NCBI GenBank assembly: GCA_903873655.1
Contig: CAIQPH010000281.1
Location: 1-38,047, forward strand
Direction of reading: 5' to 3'
Source: an uncultured Holophagaceae bacterium
Lineage (GTDB): Bacteria > Acidobacteriota > Holophagae > Holophagales > Holophagaceae
DNA length: 38,047 bases
Shown: piece by piece, positions 24,295 to 31,905 of the stretch
Layout: every line of letters begins with the position of its first letter
How positions within the stretch are numbered: the first letter of the stretch is position 1
The notes under the pieces: generated by a model
Seen by the model: only the letters and a program-made list of their open reading frames with translations
What the model was told of the DNA's origin: nothing
The model's database searches: none
Translations under genes and position numbers: made by a program

Positions 24295-25284
24295 CTAATC
24301 CTTTGGACGGGGTCCTTCGGGACCCCTTTCCTTGCCAGGTAGCCAGGCATCCACGGCCGTGCGAATGGCGGCGGTGTAGGCCGGTCCCAACGTATCGGCG
24401 CAGTGGAGGTGCCAGGTGCTCACCTCGATCGTCCGGCCGGCCTTGAACCGCGCGGCGAGAGCGCGCTGGACTTCCGGTGGCGCCAGGCGGTCCTGGTTGG
24501 CCAGGAAGCACAGGCTTGGCGTGGCCAGTTGGAGGCCGCCCACCCGGTTGAGCAGGTCCGTATCCTCGGGCGCATACCGGCCCAGGTGACCAGCTGTCAT
24601 AGCTGCCAAGGTTCCTATGGGCGGGGCGAGGACATGCCACCACCGGTCCCGGGGGCCACGCACCAGGCGTTCGGCGAAGCTGCGGCTGCTGGCTGGGGCG
24701 CCCTCCCAGATGATGCCAGCCAGGGGCCCTCGGCCCTCGCGCTCCAGATCGGCCAGGGCCAGCAGTCCTACCGAGGCGCCGAGGCTGCGTCCCAGCAGGA
24801 GAATGCGGCGCCGCGGGATGCCCCTGCTCTCGAGATGATGCACGATCCGGATGACCTCCCGGGCTTCCGCGACCCCGAAGGTCACGGCGGGAACAGCGCC
24901 TCCCCGGCGCATGGCATCGTCCCGCCGGCGGTAGGTGAAGATGGCCGCATCGAGCGAGGGAAACCACTTGAGGGCCGGGCTGGTGCCCCAGCGGTCATCG
25001 CCGAAACCGTGGAGCAGGAGCACCACGCCTGGCGAAGGCATCGGGCGGGTGAACCGCCACAATTGCAGTTCCCCGACTTCCTCGCTGGACCAGGAACCGC
25101 CCGGGTCGCCATCCTGGCCCTCCGCCAGTTCCCGGTAGGTGGCCTCCACCCGCGCCAGGGGCTGCGGGCGGTAAAAGGGCGGATCGACCAGCTCCCGGGC
25201 CACGGAGTGGGCTTTCCAGCCAATGAAGCCGCCGAGGCCGAGCACGGGCGCCAGGCCAAGGGCTAACCAGACCAAGCGTCTCAC
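24295..25284 (-). CDS. Alpha/beta hydrolase, membrane-anchored
   Basis: A 329-residue hydrolase. The N-terminus has a membrane anchor (LVWLALGLAPVLGLGGFIGW). The core has the oxyanion-hole VVLLLHGFGDDRWG, the nucleophile elbow LLGRSLGASVGLLAL (GxSxG, Ser nucleophile), an Asp in LCFLANQDRLAPPEVQ and a C-terminal His in STWHLHCADTLGPAY as the likely triad. It resembles the BEM46/YfhR-type serine hydrolases of unknown substrate. The GTG at 25284 overlaps the ferredoxin stop as GTGA, so I use it instead of the upstream codons. The gene ends 9 bp from the convergent CsgG-like gene, with a shared hairpin at 24309-24326. Confidence 0.82.
   Translation of the reverse strand: MRRLVWLALGLAPVLGLGGFIGWKAHSVARELVDPPFYRPQPLARVEATYRELAEGQDGDPGGSWSSEEVGELQLWRFTRPMPSPGVVLLLHGFGDDRWGTSPALKWFPSLDAAIFTYRRRDDAMRRGGAVPAVTFGVAEAREVIRIVHHLESRGIPRRRILLLGRSLGASVGLLALADLEREGRGPLAGIIWEGAPASSRSFAERLVRGPRDRWWHVLAPPIGTLAAMTAGHLGRYAPEDTDLLNRVGGLQLATPSLCFLANQDRLAPPEVQRALAARFKAGRTIEVSTWHLHCADTLGPAYTAAIRTAVDAWLPGKERGPEGPRPKD
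24309..24326 (+). terminator. Terminator hairpin with UUCG tetraloop after the CsgG-like gene
   Basis: GGGGTCC-ttcg-GGACCCC (24309-24326), a 7-bp stem with the very stable cUUCGg loop, followed by TTTCCTT. It lies inside the last codons of the convergent hydrolase gene. Confidence 0.65.
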
Positions 25285-25571
25285 CAGTACCCCGTGGTGA
25301 TGAGGAGGTCCACCTCGGGCGCTGGCGCGCACTGGCAGCTGAGCCGCTGATCCGGTCCTGCGCCATTCTTCGCGAGGACTTCGGTCTCATGCGAGTCCGG
25401 AGTGGAGAGCCCTTCCGCGCCCCGCAGGACGGTGATCGTGCATTTCCCGCAGGCCCCGCGTCCCGAGCAGGCCGAGGCCACCGGAAGTCCCGCTGCTAGG
25501 CATTGGGCCATCAAGGTCCCGTGGCCATCCAGGAAGTGGTCCCGTCGACGGGAGCGGGCCACCAACGCCAC
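25281..25571 (-). CDS. 2Fe-2S ferredoxin
   Basis: A 96-residue ferredoxin of the plant/adrenodoxin-like Fer2 fold. The cluster ligands are in ACSGRGACGKCTI (three Cys in CxxxxxCxxC spacing) and in the C-terminal RLSCQC. The C-x5-C-x2-C arrangement is the adrenodoxin- and chloroplast-type pattern. It transfers electrons to an oxidoreductase that is not encoded nearby. The GTG start at 25571 has only a weak Shine-Dalgarno; an in-frame ATG (MAQCLAAGL) would shorten it by 20 residues and leave the cluster intact. Its stop codon overlaps the start of the alpha/beta hydrolase, and it lies 9 bp after the lipoprotein gene. Confidence 0.85.
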   Translation of the reverse strand: MALVARSRRRDHFLDGHGTLMAQCLAAGLPVASACSGRGACGKCTITVLRGAEGLSTPDSHETEVLAKNGAGPDQRLSCQCAPAPEVDLLITTGYW

Positions 25572-25580
25572 GGTCGAAGC

Positions 25581-26006
25581 CTACTTGACGAGGGAAGCCG
25601 TTACGCCCGCAAGTCCCTCTGCCAACGGCAAAGGGTCCGGTTTGCCGTAGAGCACTGAATCAAGGCGCTGAGTGAGGGTGACCTGGTAGATACCCTTGCC
25701 GGCAGGCAGGTCCAATTCGCCTGCGTCTGGGCTGAAAGCCTCATGCTGGCTGGTCAGGAAGAACCGGTGCTTGCCAGGTGTGAGCCCCTTGACCAGGAGG
25801 CTGACGGCACCCTTCGGCAACTGCTGAACGGGGATGCGCGTGCCGTCCAGCGTAAATTCCACGGGACCCCGGACCGTGCTCGTGAACCTGAAAATCACCT
25901 CGCCCGCGGGAACCGGGCGGCTGGGCACCAGCGGCACCTTCTTGCATCCCAGGAAGGCCGCGGCACCCAGGAGCACCAAGGCGGGAATAACGGGGCGGAA
26001 CTTCAT
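25581..26006 (-). CDS. Putative lipoprotein
   Basis: A 141-residue protein with a signal peptide (MKFRPVIPALVLLGAAAFLG) ending at C21, consistent with lipoprotein processing although the residues before the Cys (F-L-G) only partly fit the lipobox. The mature part is a compact beta-rich domain (AGEVIFRFTSTVRGPVEFTL, then LVKGLTPGKHRFFLTS) of a PEGA-like or carbohydrate-binding-like sort; no confident family. GGAGG lies four bases upstream of the ATG. It follows ispF by 36 bp, then leads into the ferredoxin. Confidence 0.72.
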   Translation of the reverse strand: MKFRPVIPALVLLGAAAFLGCKKVPLVPSRPVPAGEVIFRFTSTVRGPVEFTLDGTRIPVQQLPKGAVSLLVKGLTPGKHRFFLTSQHEAFSPDAGELDLPAGKGIYQVTLTQRLDSVLYGKPDPLPLAEGLAGVTASLVK

Positions 26007-26042
26007 GAATCCTCCAGAAGCTCCATCATAAGCGAGGACAGT

Positions 26043-26534
26043 TCAGTTCCGCTGGATCAAGACCACTGCCTGGGCTGCAAGACCCTCACCGCGCCCCGTG
26101 AACCCGAGCTTTTCGGTGGTAGTGGCCTTCACGTTCAGCGCATCCGGGGAGAGGCCGAGGATCGGTGCCACCCGCTCCCGCATGCGCTGCCGGTGGGGTC
26201 CGATCTTGGGCCGTTCCCCGATCAGGCATACATCGGCGTTGACCACCTGCCAGCCCTGCACCGCGAGATCACCCACGATCCTTTCCAGCAGTTCTGCCGA
26301 GTCCGCGCCCTTGTAGGCAGGATCGGAATCCGGAAAGTGCTGGCCGATGTCCCCGAGCCCGGCAGCTCCCAGCAGAGCGTCCATGAGCGCGTGGAGCATG
26401 ACATCGGCGTCGCTGTGGCCGACAAGACCGCGATCGTGTGGGATCTCACAGCCCATGAGCATGAGCGGGCGGTCCACTTCGGGAGACGTAAAGGCATGGA
26501 CATCGAATCCTTGCCCAACCCGGAGGGGGTTCAA
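26043..26534 (-). CDS. ispF: 2-C-methyl-D-erythritol 2,4-cyclodiphosphate synthase
   Basis: IspF cyclises CDP-methylerythritol 2-phosphate to MEcPP in the non-mevalonate isoprenoid pathway. The N-terminus RVGQGFDVHAF contains the zinc-binding D-x-H, GLVGHSDADVMLHALMDALL has the second ligand and the catalytic SDADV, DIGQHFPDSDPAYKGADS is typical, and KATTTEKLGFTGRGEGLAAQ is the C-terminal signature. Size (163 residues) is normal. The start is TTG, in a TTGA overlap with the stop of the upstream histidine kinase gene. No ispD gene is seen, and ispF is here an unusual passenger of a signalling gene. Confidence 0.96.
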   Translation of the reverse strand: MNPLRVGQGFDVHAFTSPEVDRPLMLMGCEIPHDRGLVGHSDADVMLHALMDALLGAAGLGDIGQHFPDSDPAYKGADSAELLERIVGDLAVQGWQVVNADVCLIGERPKIGPHRQRMRERVAPILGLSPDALNVKATTTEKLGFTGRGEGLAAQAVVLIQRN

Positions 26535-28045
26535 CCGAGCACCTGGTGGCTGCCGGTGGACTCCTCCGGGGCCTTGAAGATCCCAGTGATGGGGTGCTCG
26601 GGCAGGGTGATGGTGACCTCGGTTCCGCTCCCCTCCTGGCTAATGAATTCCAGGGCGCCTCCGTGCTCCTCGATGATTTTCTTCACGGTGGCCATGCCAA
26701 GCCCTGTTCCCGTTTTCTTCCCGTAGCTGAAGAAGGGCTCAAAGATCCGCTTGATCACTTTCCTGGGGATGCCACGACCCTGGTCTTTCACCCGGATCTG
26801 AACGCCACCGGTCATCACGGCCCAGGTGACGAAGATATCCCCCTCCAGGTCCTTGGTGGCATCCAGGGCATTAGTCAGGATGTTCTCCATGACGCGCGTG
26901 AACTGGCCAGGATCGAGCTTGACCTTGCAGGCCGGTCCTTCGCTGTGGAGGTGGACGCCCATTTCCGCAGCCTGCGGGATCATGGGTTCAAGGATGGCCT
27001 CGAGAAAGTCCCGGAGGTCCACGGTTTCCCGGTTGGGTTCGCGCACCTTCGCAAAGTCGAGGACATCCTGGCTCAGATGGGTCAGGCGGTCCACGCAGTC
27101 CAGGATCTTCCGGCAGTGGTGCCGGATCTTGGGGTCCTCCGTCGAAAGTTCCAACAGATCGGCATGACCGCGCAGGACGAACAGGCCATTCTTGAAATCA
27201 TGGACGATGGCGCTGGCCACCTGTCCCACCGTGGCGAGCACGTGGCTGCGCAGGTTCTCTTCGGAGAGCCGGGTCCGCTCGATGGCGATGGCGCAAAGGG
27301 CGACGATGGCCTCGAAGGTCTCCAGGTTGAGCGGTTCGGTGATGGGTCTACGGCTGTCCAAGTAGACCACGCCGAGGCGACGGCCCTGAAGGATCAGGGG
27401 CAGGCAGAGGATGGTCTTCAATTCAAGCCGGTGGATGGATTGGTGACTCTGGAGATGATCTTGGTCGGCGACATTCAGGATCCAGACCGGATCCCCTGTC
27501 TCGAACACCTGATGCACGCTGGACAGGGAGAGCTGGATGCTGCCTTCGAGCTCCTGGCCCAGGTTGCGCTGGACGCGAGGAGTGAGCTCTCCATCCTCCA
27601 GGAGCATCAGGAACCCGCGGTTGGTACCGGAAATGGAAAGCAGCTTGTCCAAGGACTGCTCGAGCAGGTCCTCGAGATCGACCTCCTTGGCCAAGAGTTG
27701 GGCCGTCTCCAGAATCGCGTGGAGGTGCAGCTCGGAGCTGGTCTGATCCAGGCACTGAAGGGTGAGGGTGTAGGCACCATCGGCCAGGCGGAGGGGCGTG
27801 CCAGGCTCCCATATGACGCGGCCCAACTGCTGATCCTTGTAGAAACTGCCATGGGTGGTCTGGAGGTCCTCAGCCCACCAGACCTCATCGCGCAAGTCCA
27901 GACGCAGGTGGTTGCGGCTGATCATGCCGTCCGAGAGCACCACATCGCAGAGGCTCTGCCTTCCGAGGGTGACGGACCGGGAGAGCGGCAAGGTGCGCTC
28001 AAAACCATGGCGATCGCGGATCTGGAGCTGGTAGCGCTGGGCCAC
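26531..28045 (-). CDS. FHA-GAF sensor histidine kinase
   Basis: A 504-residue cytoplasmic kinase. Domains in order: FHA (about residues 5-95; VTLGRQSLCDVVLSDGMISR with the phosphothreonine-binding Arg, then NHLRLD), GAF (about 110-255), then the dimerisation/histidine box with IVHDFKNGLFVLRGHADLLE (His in HDFKN), N box ENILTNALDATKDLEGD, G1 DQGRGIPRK and G2 GTGLGMATVKKIIEEHGGAL. There is no membrane segment, so the signal is internal. FHA binds phosphothreonine, implying a Ser/Thr kinase upstream. No response regulator adjoins it. The start is GTG with GGAAAG just upstream. It is coupled to ispF by a 4-bp overlap. Confidence 0.9.
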   Translation of the reverse strand: MAQRYQLQIRDRHGFERTLPLSRSVTLGRQSLCDVVLSDGMISRNHLRLDLRDEVWWAEDLQTTHGSFYKDQQLGRVIWEPGTPLRLADGAYTLTLQCLDQTSSELHLHAILETAQLLAKEVDLEDLLEQSLDKLLSISGTNRGFLMLLEDGELTPRVQRNLGQELEGSIQLSLSSVHQVFETGDPVWILNVADQDHLQSHQSIHRLELKTILCLPLILQGRRLGVVYLDSRRPITEPLNLETFEAIVALCAIAIERTRLSEENLRSHVLATVGQVASAIVHDFKNGLFVLRGHADLLELSTEDPKIRHHCRKILDCVDRLTHLSQDVLDFAKVREPNRETVDLRDFLEAILEPMIPQAAEMGVHLHSEGPACKVKLDPGQFTRVMENILTNALDATKDLEGDIFVTWAVMTGGVQIRVKDQGRGIPRKVIKRIFEPFFSYGKKTGTGLGMATVKKIIEEHGGALEFISQEGSGTEVTITLPEHPITGIFKAPEESTGSHQVLG

Positions 28046-28154
28046 TGCATCTTTCCGGCATCAGAGGGGTGAAGAAGGGGCTGGACCGTATGTTTCCAAG
28101 ATTATCCGGCCATCGGCTGGACACAAGTGGAAGTCCCGTGAGGAAATAGGAGTC

Positions 28155-29168
28155 ATGCACCGCCACCCCGATCTCGATCCCACCGATGGCCACGAAGACC
28201 CCGTTGAATACTCGCTGAGGCCCCAGCGGCTCCAGGAATATATCGGCCAGGAAAAAGTGAAGGCCAGGCTGGAGATCGCCCTTCAAGCTGCCACCCGGCG
28301 GGGAGAGGTCCTGGATCATGTGTTGCTCTTCGGCCCTCCGGGCCTGGGCAAGACGACGCTGGCCCATGTCCTGGCCAACGAGATGGGGGCACCCTGCAAG
28401 GTCATCCAGGCGCCTGCCCTGGAGAAGAAGGGCGACCTGGCGGCCATCCTCACCAACCTGGAGGCAGGGGAGTTCCTCTTCATCGATGAGATCCACCGAC
28501 TGTCGGCGCCCATCGAGGAACTTCTGTATGCGGCCATGGAGGATCGTAAGCTGGACATCCTCATCGGCCAGGGCCCGAGTGCCCAGACGCTGAAGGTGGA
28601 CATCCGTCCGTTCACTCTGGTGGGAGCCACCACGCGGGCTGGCCTGATCTCCAAGCCCCTGCACGACCGGTTCGGCATGGTCCACCGCCTAGAGTTCTAC
28701 ACCCGCGCGGAACTGGCCATCATCGCCAACCGCTCGGCGGACCTGCTCGGCATCCATCTGGCCCGGGAAGGCTCCGAAGCGATCGCCCGCCGCAGCCGCG
28801 GCACGCCCCGCATCTGCAACCGGCTGTTGCGGCGCTGCCGGGATTTTGCGGAAGTGAAGGGGGACGGCACCATCACCGAAGCCTCTGCCGACGCCTGCCT
28901 GAAACTCCACGAAGTGGACGATCTGGGGCTGGACGCCCTGGACCGGGAGTACCTCCAGGCCATCTGCCACAAACACCGCGGCGGGCCGGTGGGCGTGCGC
29001 ACCCTGGCTGCCGCCCTGGGCGAGGACGAAGGTGCCCTGGAAGATCTGGTGGAACCCTACCTCATGCAGGTCGGGTTCCTGGACCGCACACCGCAGGGCC
29101 GCAAAGCCACCGATGCGGCCTATGCCTATCTGGGTGTGAAGTCGGATCCCGGGCCGCTGTTCCGGTAG
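28155..29168 (+). CDS. ruvB: Holliday junction branch-migration ATPase RuvB
   Basis: RuvB is the motor of RuvAB in recombination repair. Walker A GPPGLGKTTLAHVLANEM (about residues 60-67), Walker B LFIDEIHRLSAP, sensor I GATTRAGLIS, the Arg finger region PLHDRFGMVHRLEFY and the C-terminal winged helix (RTPQGRKATDAAYAYLG) are all present. At 337 residues it is of normal size. The ATG at 28155 follows AGGAAATAGGAGTC. It is divergent from the kinase (109 bp apart) and overlaps the convergent bactofilin by 43 bp. ruvA and ruvC are not in the window. Confidence 0.97.
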   Translation: MHRHPDLDPTDGHEDPVEYSLRPQRLQEYIGQEKVKARLEIALQAATRRGEVLDHVLLFGPPGLGKTTLAHVLANEMGAPCKVIQAPALEKKGDLAAILTNLEAGEFLFIDEIHRLSAPIEELLYAAMEDRKLDILIGQGPSAQTLKVDIRPFTLVGATTRAGLISKPLHDRFGMVHRLEFYTRAELAIIANRSADLLGIHLAREGSEAIARRSRGTPRICNRLLRRCRDFAEVKGDGTITEASADACLKLHEVDDLGLDALDREYLQAICHKHRGGPVGVRTLAAALGEDEGALEDLVEPYLMQVGFLDRTPQGRKATDAAYAYLGVKSDPGPLFR

Positions 29169-29626
29169 CTAGATTCTGCGTCTACCTTCTTCGGATCGAG
29201 GTCGAGTTGCCGGGTGCCGGGCAGCGTTCCGCCTTTGGCCACCACGTTGGCAGCGTCCGCTCCGATCCGGCCCCTGCGCACGCAGACGCCCTGGAGAGTG
29301 CCGCCTTCATCCACCACCAGAGAGCCCACTTCCACATCGCCTTCCACATAGCCGGTGCCGTGGATTTCCAGGCAGTCGGTGATCTTCATGATCCCCTCGG
29401 CCCGGCCGGTGACGATCAGGTGCTTGGCGAAGATGGTTCCCTTCACCAGGCCACCGGGGGCGATCGAGACTTCTCCCGTGGAGTGGATGGTGCCTTCCAC
29501 GACGCCTTCCACCCGGAAGCTGCGGGTGTTCGTATGGACCTCGCCCTTGAACAGCACTTCCTTGCCGAGCAGGGAATGGATGGCAGGTGCGGATTCGGGT
29601 TTCGGTTTGCTGCCGAAGAAGGCCAC
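29126..29626 (-). CDS. Bactofilin
   Basis: A 166-residue member of the polymer-forming bactofilin family (DUF583), which assembles into nucleotide-free filaments that localise cell-wall enzymes. The central beta-helix repeat has hydrophobic residues at regular six-residue spacing from GEVHTNTRSFRVEGVVEGTI to EGDVEVGSLVVDEGGTLQG, flanked by short disordered termini. The GTG start has AAGGAG six bases upstream, with the same AAGGAGTGACCC context as ftsH. It follows the M23 peptidase gene by 15 bp, an arrangement seen in many bacteria where bactofilin controls LytM peptidases in cell shape. Its 3' end overlaps the convergent ruvB. Confidence 0.92.
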   Translation of the reverse strand: MAFFGSKPKPESAPAIHSLLGKEVLFKGEVHTNTRSFRVEGVVEGTIHSTGEVSIAPGGLVKGTIFAKHLIVTGRAEGIMKITDCLEIHGTGYVEGDVEVGSLVVDEGGTLQGVCVRRGRIGADAANVVAKGGTLPGTRQLDLDPKKVDAESSYRNSGPGSDFTPR

Positions 29627-29641
29627 GGGTCACTCCTTGAG

Positions 29642-30613
29642 TCAGGACGGCCTGCCAAGGGCGCTCAGCCATTGACGCTGGAGCCGGAGGTAGGGCTGGG
29701 GATTAACGGGCTTCCCATTTTGACGGACTTCGTAGTGGAGGTGGACTCCGGTGGCATTTCCGGAGCGTCCCATGAAGCCCAGGATATTCCCCCGCGATAC
29801 CATCTGGCCCACTTTTACATTCAATCGGCTCAGATGTGCGTAGAGTGTTTCCCGTTCCTCGGAATGCCGGATGATGACACTCCACCCGTACCTGTCTATC
29901 CATCCAGCCTCCTCGATTTGGCCGTCAGCCGTCGCCTGGATAGGGGTGTCCAGGGCGTTGCTGATGTCGAGACCCGTGTGGTACCCAAGGAGGCCATCGC
30001 CCTCCTCGTTGGAGCGGGAAAAGGGACTCACCCTGACGCCGAATCCTGAACTGAGATAACCGGCTGTGGGCGGGATCGAGGGGGTGTGGCTCCAGGCCTT
30101 GATCACAGGCTCCATGCGGGCCTTGAGCCCCTCGGCCAGCTTGGTGGTCGCGTCGAGATCCTGCCGCAGGCGGGCCAGGCGCTCCCGGGTGCCGGGCGGA
30201 ATGGGTGAAGCATTCGACTGCCCAGAGGGGGCGGGCAGGGGGGACCCGGACGGGGCCTTCGGATCCAGAAGTTTCAACAGCTCAGTGTGCTGTTTCCGCA
30301 GGGTGTTCATCTCATTCTCGAGAGCCTGCGCCTGGTCGAGAGACAAGCGCAGCTGCTCCTGCTGCCCCTGGGTTTCCTTCTGGAGGTAGCTGAAACTCAT
30401 GATCTTCTTCGTTGCCCAGAAGCCGTATCCCGATCCGATCATGGCGAGGGCCCAGAATCCCGCGACCACACCCAGCACCCACAACATCGTCCTTCGGGTC
30501 AGCGACCAGCGGAAGGTGCGGTGGCTGAAGACGACCATCACCGTCAGCCAGCGCCCGGAATCGGGGCGACTGGAACGCAAGGCGCGTCGGCGTTCAGGTT
30601 TCTGGTTGGACAT
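29642..30613 (-). CDS. M23 (LytM) peptidoglycan peptidase
   Basis: A 323-residue membrane-anchored peptidase. The order is: a short basic cytoplasmic segment, one membrane helix (TMLWVLGVVAGFWALAMIGS), a coiled coil (LQKETQGQQEQLRLSLDQAQ onward, about residues 75-120), a linker, and the M23 catalytic domain with HTGLDISNALDTPIQATADG (zinc ligands His and Asp) and GVHLHYEVRQNGKPVNP (HxH). It should cut peptide cross-links in peptidoglycan at the periplasmic face. The ATG at 30613 begins MSNQKPERRR; the longer frame upstream runs through the structured repeat and is discarded. GGGAGG lies only two bases upstream and partly in a short hairpin, so initiation may be weak. It is paired with the bactofilin. 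Confidence 0.92.
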   Translation of the reverse strand: MSNQKPERRRALRSSRPDSGRWLTVMVVFSHRTFRWSLTRRTMLWVLGVVAGFWALAMIGSGYGFWATKKIMSFSYLQKETQGQQEQLRLSLDQAQALENEMNTLRKQHTELLKLLDPKAPSGSPLPAPSGQSNASPIPPGTRERLARLRQDLDATTKLAEGLKARMEPVIKAWSHTPSIPPTAGYLSSGFGVRVSPFSRSNEEGDGLLGYHTGLDISNALDTPIQATADGQIEEAGWIDRYGWSVIIRHSEERETLYAHLSRLNVKVGQMVSRGNILGFMGRSGNATGVHLHYEVRQNGKPVNPQPYLRLQRQWLSALGRPS

Positions 30614-30642
30614 GGCCTCCCAGCATACCTGGGAAGGGCTAA

Positions 30643-30913
30643 GGGGCTGGAACGAAATAGGCGTTGCCATCGCGCAGGGCGCCGGGCAAGCGAGACAAGG
30701 AGGCCGAGGTTCCAGCGGAGCGGGACTCCGTGAACCGAGGCCGACGCCGTATCGAGCCGTCCGCCGCCCTGCGCCTGAAGGGTTGGCGCCCATTCGCGCG
30801 CCCCGCGGCGTCAGCGCCCTGGAACAATGAACCACATTGCCCTGCGGGCGCTTCCTTACGGCTGCATCGCGGCTGGGCGCCAACGATGGCAACGTTTATT
30901 CCGTTCCAGCCCC
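30643..30913 (+). repeat. Structured dispersed element, copy 2 (between ubiA-like gene and M23 gene)
   Basis: A 271-bp element with 30-nt inverted arms (30643-30672 and 30884-30913; 27 of 30 complementary, two exceptions G-T). Left branch: base stem GCGCAGGGCG/CGCCCTGCGC (30672-30681 with 30765-30774) and hairpin CGGAG-cggga-CTCCG (30716-30730). Right branch: stem GTTGGCGCCCA/TGGGCGCCAAC (30782-30792 with 30874-30884), enclosing AGCGCCC/GGGCGCT (30813-30819 with 30846-30852) and CAATG-AACCA-CATTG (30825-30839). It has the same layout as copy 1 at 10292-10561, and its core 30799-30867 is about 90% identical to that copy. It fills nearly all of the gap between the two minus-strand genes. Confidence 0.85.
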
Positions 30914-30947
30914 TAGGCATGCTAAACGGGTTATTACAACCTGCCGT

Positions 30948-31850
30948 CTACAGTGCTCTCACCAGCACTCTCGAAAGGACGAGTTCCAAGGCATGACCCG
31001 ATAAGAACACGAGACCGATCAGGCTGTTCAAGGTGAAGAAGGCCTGGTCGATGCGGGACAGGTCCCCCTTCCGGACCAGCCATTGTTCCCGGAGGAGCAT
31101 GGCCGCCACGGCGCTCCAGCCGAACCAGGGCCAGAAGCGGCTTCCCAGCTCATGGTTGAACATCCCCCAGCAGATCAGCGCAAGGATGTGAAGCGACCGG
31201 GAGAGCAGCAGGGCTCCCGAAGTGCCGAGTTTCGAAGGGATCGAGTGAAGCCCCCTGGATCGGTCGAAGACTTCGTCCTGCAGGGAGTAGAGGATATCGA
31301 AGCCCGCCGTCCAGGCGAGCACCCCCCCGGACAGCCACAGGGCCTGCGTCTCGATGCGTCCCGAAACGGCGATCCAGGCGCCCAGCGGAGCGCCGGAAAG
31401 GGACAAACCCAACACCACATGGGCCCAGGACGTGAAGCGCTTGCAGAGCGAATAGCCCAGGATGATGATCAGTGCCAGTGGTGAGAGCGCCCAGGTGAGC
31501 GGGCCGAGGGCACCGGCGGCCAGGCCGAACAGGACGATGCCCGAACCCATCAGCAGCATGGCCCCCGCCTTCGAGACGCGTCCGGAGGGCAGTGCCCGTG
31601 CGGCCGTCCGGGGATTCTCCGCATCCACATCCACGTCGACCAGCCGATTGAAGGTCATGGCGGCCGTGCGGGCGCCCACCATGGCCGCCAGGATCCAGAG
31701 GGACGTGCGCCAAGGCGGAAGGCCCTGCGCCGCCGCCAGGGCACCCAGCAGCGCGAAGGGCAGGGCGAACACGGTGTGCTCGAACTTGATCATGTCCAGA
31801 AGCTCTCTGGATTGATGGATAACAGAGCCGCTGGGGGTGGGTGTGTGCAT
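30948..31850 (-). CDS. UbiA-family prenyltransferase (putative menaquinone MqnP/UbiA)
   Basis: A 300-residue integral membrane protein with about eight to nine helices. The first aspartate-rich motif is NRLVDVDVDAENPRTA (N-x-x-x-D-x-x-x-D), the second DILYSLQDEVFDRSRGL; both bind magnesium and prenyl diphosphate. The N-terminal FEHTVFALPFALLGALAAAQ is typical of the 4-hydroxybenzoate polyprenyltransferases and of MqnP of the futalosine menaquinone pathway. The context does not settle which aromatic is prenylated. The start ATG at 31850 lacks a strong Shine-Dalgarno. It is followed, in the same orientation, by the structured repeat and the M23 gene. Confidence 0.9.
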   Translation of the reverse strand: MHTPTPSGSVIHQSRELLDMIKFEHTVFALPFALLGALAAAQGLPPWRTSLWILAAMVGARTAAMTFNRLVDVDVDAENPRTAARALPSGRVSKAGAMLLMGSGIVLFGLAAGALGPLTWALSPLALIIILGYSLCKRFTSWAHVVLGLSLSGAPLGAWIAVSGRIETQALWLSGGVLAWTAGFDILYSLQDEVFDRSRGLHSIPSKLGTSGALLLSRSLHILALICWGMFNHELGSRFWPWFGWSAVAAMLLREQWLVRKGDLSRIDQAFFTLNSLIGLVFLSGHALELVLSRVLVRAL

Positions 31851-31905
31851 CGCAGGACATGATCGGATGAAAAGTCCTGTTTGTCTCTGCGATCGGAACG
31901 AGCGC

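Noticed and set aside
30639..30920. Minus-strand frame and the N-terminal extension of the M23 gene through copy 2
   Set aside because: The same repeat explains it; the M23 protein starts sensibly at 30613.
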